From DATKIY01 sp035543875 (GTDB lineage: Bacteria > Actinomycetota > Actinomycetes > JAHEKZ01), in assembly GCA_035543875.1 (NCBI GenBank), contig DATKIY010000232.1:1-9260 (forward strand): 9,260 bases of DNA, in the 5' to 3' direction. The notes below the pieces were generated by a model, which ran no database searches, was not told the DNA's origin, and worked only from the letters and a program-made list of their open reading frames with translations. How positions within the stretch are numbered: the first letter of the stretch is position 1; the number at the start of each line of letters is the position of its first letter. The translations under genes and the position numbers were made by a program. Positions 6,571 to 9,260 of the stretch are shown one piece after another.

Positions 6571-7237
6571 GCGCGAACACCACGCGTGAAGGATCCATCC
6601 GCTGCAGGGTTTCCAGCCACGCCGGAGGGACGGGCAACGGCTGGCCATGTCCGTCCTTGTGTGCCCTGACTGCAAGTGCATCCGCGGCGTACTGGCTCGC
6701 GGTGTCGTGGCTTTGACCCGCCACGATCACGACTCCGTCACTACGCCTGACGACGAGCGACTGGTGCCCGTCCGTATGTCCGGGAGTCGGGATCAGGGTG
6801 ATGCCCGGAAGTATCTCGGTCTCGCCGGTCAACTCCTCCCATTGTGTTCCGGGCGCATCCAAAAGCTCAGGAAGCGTGTAGTCCTCCGTCTGCCTTGCAG
6901 CGGCGAGCTCGCTCACCTGGGTAAAGAACGGTCGACCGATGAGTAGCGGGTTCCCTCCGCAGTGGTCGAAGTGCAGATGGCAGTTCGCGACCTCAGTGAT
7001 CTGGTCAATGCGCAGCCCGGCCGTGCGCACCGCTGACTGAAGCTCCGTCCGACGAGGTCGGTAATGGGCATCGACTTCCGGATGACTGCCCATACCGGTA
7101 TCGAACAGCAGCGCGCCACCCGCGTGCTCGACGACGTAACCAAGACACGGCTCGACCCGAGGAGCGCCGGTACCCGTCTCTTCGGGCGGTCGGACGAAGT
7201 AGCCGAAATCGACGCGGCGCACCGTTGCTTCAACCAT
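6542..7237 (-). CDS. metallo-beta-lactamase-fold hydrolase, AiiA-like (putative N-acyl homoserine lactonase group)
   Basis: A 231-residue MBL-fold enzyme. Dinuclear metal ligands are visible: CHLHFDHCGG at 86-95 (His87, His89, Asp91, His92), His154 in TPGHTDGHQS (151-160), Asp178 in AGQSHD and His223 in FAHDYS. The 'HLHFDHxGGN' form, the early LLFDTGMG (43-50) and a Tyr shortly after the HD motif resemble AHL lactonases of the AiiA type. Relatives also hydrolyse other lactones and esters, so quorum quenching is only one option. No signal peptide, so cytoplasmic. The ATG at 7237 is the natural start, but only a weak purine stretch precedes it; a leaderless transcript is possible. It heads a three-gene cluster and diverges from the oxygenase gene. 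Confidence 0.85.
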   Translation of the reverse strand: MVEATVRRVDFGYFVRPPEETGTGAPRVEPCLGYVVEHAGGALLFDTGMGSHPEVDAHYRPRRTELQSAVRTAGLRIDQITEVANCHLHFDHCGGNPLLIGRPFFTQVSELAAARQTEDYTLPELLDAPGTQWEELTGETEILPGITLIPTPGHTDGHQSLVVRRSDGVVIVAGQSHDTASQYAADALAVRAHKDGHGQPLPVPPAWLETLQRMDPSRVVFAHDYSVWVPE

Positions 7238-7297
7238 GCTCTGAGTCTGTCAGTTGTAGTCCGAGCCACCATCCCCGGCGATAGGTGAACCGTCGAA

Positions 7298-7317
7298 CTG
7301 CGTAAATCTGCGTAAAC
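7298..7317. repeat. two tandem 10-base direct repeats in divergent intergenic region
   Basis: CTGCGTAAAT is followed immediately by CTGCGTAAAC, nine of ten bases identical and one helical turn apart. They lie between the MBL-fold gene and the oxygenase gene, 18-37 bases before the oxygenase start. Spacing of one turn puts both copies on the same face of the DNA, as in tandem sites for a regulator. Role inferred from place and spacing; the repeat itself is certain. Confidence 0.55.
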
Positions 7318-7334
7318 CGCCATGCTTGGAAATT

Positions 7335-8270
7335 GTGACGGCCTTTCAGAGTCCCCTTACCGGCTCAGCCCTCCCGGGAGCTTCGCAGATCCGACGGACG
7401 TTCCGGCGCATCCTGTCCGGTGACGATGAGGGACGGCCGCCTTGGGTAAAAGCGCTCGGCGAGCCCGGCGACGTCGGTTGGTTTGGGCCCGGGAGCACGG
7501 TTTGGGAGGTCAACGGATCGCTGGCGACACTCGTGGGCGGCATTCGCGCGTTGCTATTGCAGGCGTGTCATCCGCTCGCACTCGCCGGAGTCGAACAGCA
7601 CTCGAGCTACCGCGCAGACCCGCTGGGCCGACTACAGCGGACCAACCTGTTTGTCACAACCACAACGTTTGGCAGTACGACGCTGGCAACGCGGGCGACC
7701 GAACGTGTGCGCCGCGTGCATGAATCGGTTAACGGCCAAGCAAGTGATGGCCGCCGCTACTCGGCGGACGATCCACGACTGCTGATGTGGGTTCACGTTG
7801 GCCTGGTGGACTCAATGCTGGTGGCGGCGCAGCGCTATCACCACACCGAAATTGACGGCGATGCCTACGTCGCGGAAATGGCAATCGTTGGAGAACACGT
7901 GGGGGTCGATAGCCCACCAACCAGCCAGGCTGCGCTGCAACGTGAGCTCGCGTCCTTCGTCGACGAAGTCAAAGGCGATGAGCAGGCGCGAAAGGTAGCG
8001 AAGTTCCTGCAGTTTCCGGGACGAGCACTCCCGTTTGGAGCGTGGGCTCCCTACTCGGTGCTCTCGCGCGCGGCGGTCGATCTACTGCCCACGTGGGCGC
8101 ATCCGGTGCTGCGTACTCCAAGACGCCCGTCAGCAATCCAGACCGCGGATCGAGTCGCCTGCCAGACGATGCTGAATGGGTTGCAGCGGGTCGTCGGCCG
8201 TTACTCCCAGGCGACGCTGCTCAGCTACGAGCGGGTCGGGGTCGACCCACCAGTGCGGGCCGACCGCTGA
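7335..8270 (+). CDS. MpaB/rubber-oxygenase family protein (DUF2236)
   Basis: A 311-residue protein of the 'ER-bound oxygenase MpaB/B'/rubber oxygenase' domain family. Members include the latex-clearing protein Lcp and fungal MpaB; characterised ones are heme b enzymes that cleave carbon-carbon double bonds. Conserved landmarks: GPGSTVWEVNG (51-61), LLLQACHPLALAGV (73-86, His79), HSSYRADPLGRLQRT (89-103), RVHESVNG (127-134, His130), LLMWVHVGLVDS (149-160, His154) and a C-terminal helical part with LLPTWAHPVL (250-259). These match the residues the family conserves around the heme pocket. No signal peptide, unlike secreted Lcp, so probably cytoplasmic. The start is uncertain: GTG at 7335 has GGAA close upstream; TTG at 7326 would add three residues. 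Its stop lies 3 bases from that of the convergent aldehyde dehydrogenase. Substrate unknown. Confidence 0.85.
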   Translation: MTAFQSPLTGSALPGASQIRRTFRRILSGDDEGRPPWVKALGEPGDVGWFGPGSTVWEVNGSLATLVGGIRALLLQACHPLALAGVEQHSSYRADPLGRLQRTNLFVTTTTFGSTTLATRATERVRRVHESVNGQASDGRRYSADDPRLLMWVHVGLVDSMLVAAQRYHHTEIDGDAYVAEMAIVGEHVGVDSPPTSQAALQRELASFVDEVKGDEQARKVAKFLQFPGRALPFGAWAPYSVLSRAAVDLLPTWAHPVLRTPRRPSAIQTADRVACQTMLNGLQRVVGRYSQATLLSYERVGVDPPVRADR

Positions 8271-8273
8271 CGA

Positions 8274-9260
8274 CTACCGACTGGTGTCGATGACCACAAG
8301 TCGAGTCTCGGTCATCTCCCGGATCGAGTACGCGGGTCCCTCGCGGGTGTTACCCGAGTCGCGGATTCCGCCATACGGCATCTGGTCGGCTCGCCAGGTG
8401 GGAACCTCGTTAACGAGCACGCCCCCAAAGTCGAGAGTTCGGACGGCATCGAACGCGGTTGCCAAGTCTTTGGTGAAGATGGCGGCCTGCAAACCGTAGG
8501 CGGTGTCGTTCGCAATCTTGAGTCCCTCGTCGACCGAGTCGATCGCTTGAATCGCGACAACTGGTCCGAACACCTCCTTGATACAGACATTCATGTCTGG
8601 CTTCGCGTTTGCAATGACCGTCGGAACCAAGACGCCGTTCGCGTCGATCTCACCGCCAGTGACAATCACTCCGCCTGCGTCGACCGCTTCGTCCACCCAG
8701 CCCTTGACCCGATCGCGTTCACCTTTGGAGATGAGCGCGGAGACATCGGTCTTGTCGTCCATCGGGTCGCCGGTGATAAGCGACGCAACGAGTGATCCGA
8801 GGTACTCCGTGAACTCCTCGGCCACTGTGTGGTGCACAAGCACCCGCTGAGTGGAGATACACGACTGACCGGCATGGGAAAAGCCAGCAATCTTGATTTT
8901 GTCTGCTGCCTTCTTCCAGTCGCCGTCCTCTGCAATGACGACCGGAGCGTTGTTCCCCAGCTCAAGCCCAACGTGCTTCCGTGGCGCACGCTGTTTGATT
9001 CCCCAACCAACCTCGGGCGAGCCAGTGAAGGTAATGAGCGCGACGTCGGGGTGGTCGACGATCGCATTTCCGACGACCGATCCCGGTCCGGTCACCACCG
9101 ATAGGTAGGACGCCGGTAGTCCGCACTCTTCGACTAACAGCCAAGCAAGGGCAATCGCGCTAAACGGCGTCTGCCCCGCCGGCTTGAGGACAGTTGGTGC
9201 GCCGGCGGCGATCGCTGGCGCAAGTTTGTGCGCGACGAGGTTGAGGGGGAAGTTGAACGG
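8274..9260 (-). CDS. NAD(P)+-dependent aldehyde dehydrogenase, N-terminus outside window
   Basis: The last 328 residues of an aldehyde dehydrogenase (the family is about 470-500 long). The reading frame stays open to the right edge, so roughly the first 140-170 residues are missing. The visible part opens with PFNFPLNL (catalytic Asn) and continues with LKPAGQTP (25-32, cofactor-binding Lys26), ITFTGSPEVG (76-85), the general base Glu100 in GLELGNNAP, the nucleophile Cys134 in GQSCIS, EVFGPV (229-234) and MPYGGIRDSGNTREG (294-308). All catalytic residues are present. The C-terminal 'VNEVPTWRADQMPYGG' pattern resembles the lactaldehyde/GapN/phosphonoacetaldehyde-type branch, but the substrate cannot be fixed. 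The usual G-G after LEL is G-N here. The gene converges on the MpaB-type oxygenase. A GTG at 9098 inside the frame is not the start. Confidence 0.95.
   Translation of the reverse strand, partial: PFNFPLNLVAHKLAPAIAAGAPTVLKPAGQTPFSAIALAWLLVEECGLPASYLSVVTGPGSVVGNAIVDHPDVALITFTGSPEVGWGIKQRAPRKHVGLELGNNAPVVIAEDGDWKKAADKIKIAGFSHAGQSCISTQRVLVHHTVAEEFTEYLGSLVASLITGDPMDDKTDVSALISKGERDRVKGWVDEAVDAGGVIVTGGEIDANGVLVPTVIANAKPDMNVCIKEVFGPVVAIQAIDSVDEGLKIANDTAYGLQAAIFTKDLATAFDAVRTLDFGGVLVNEVPTWRADQMPYGGIRDSGNTREGPAYSIREMTETRLVVIDTSR

Noticed and set aside
6571..6681. N-terminal extension of the alpha/beta hydrolase to 6681.
   Set aside because: It is read inside the MBL-fold gene, and its Cys/Trp/Arg-rich sequence is unlike hydrolase N-termini.

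Overview
This is a moderately GC-rich window with frequent GTG and TTG starts and tightly packed genes. It looks like chromosomal DNA of a high-GC Gram-positive (Actinomycetota). The best lineage clue is the kinase-less multi-pass protein with the 'YDIDRIISRT' and 'VDRRFNRxRYDA' motifs, an architecture I associate with actinobacterial sensor proteins. The MpaB/Lcp-type oxygenase also fits. I see no rRNA, tRNA, CRISPR array, insertion sequence or phage gene, and no gene-free stretch longer than about 185 bases.

Left part (92-3741), all on the minus strand. Read in transcription order from 3741 downwards: a multi-pass membrane protein resembling the sensor half of a histidine kinase; a tiny single-pass membrane protein; a DUF2199-like protein with a CxxC motif; a small DUF1059-like putative metal-binding protein; a very acidic DMP19/DUF4375-like protein; and a CPBP (Abi) glutamic intramembrane protease. 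Gaps are 14, 20, 53, 69 and about 146-160 bases. The first three could be one transcript. Two stem-loops lie in front of the protease gene.

Middle (3742-5150). A divergent intergenic region carries a perfect 13-base dyad. It is followed on the plus strand by a gene for an exported protein built from three related domains of about 115-125 residues. That gene ends 10 bases from the convergent stop of the next cluster.

Right part (5161-9260). A minus-strand cluster runs from 7237 to 5161: an AiiA-like metallo-beta-lactamase-fold hydrolase, an alpha/beta hydrolase whose start overlaps it by 29 bases, and a small four-pass membrane protein. Diverging from it, with only about 90 bases between, is an oxygenase of the MpaB/rubber-oxygenase (DUF2236) family. 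That intergenic region carries two tandem 10-base repeats. The oxygenase gene converges, with 3 bases between stop codons, on an aldehyde dehydrogenase gene that runs off the right edge. MpaB/Lcp-type enzymes can release aldehydes, so an oxygenase, an aldehyde dehydrogenase and two hydrolases side by side could form a small catabolic neighbourhood for an isoprenoid, acyl or lactone compound. This is inference from context. I see no clear new defence or mobile system here. The most unusual items are the three-domain exported protein, the orphan sensor module and the oxygenase/hydrolase/dehydrogenase neighbourhood.
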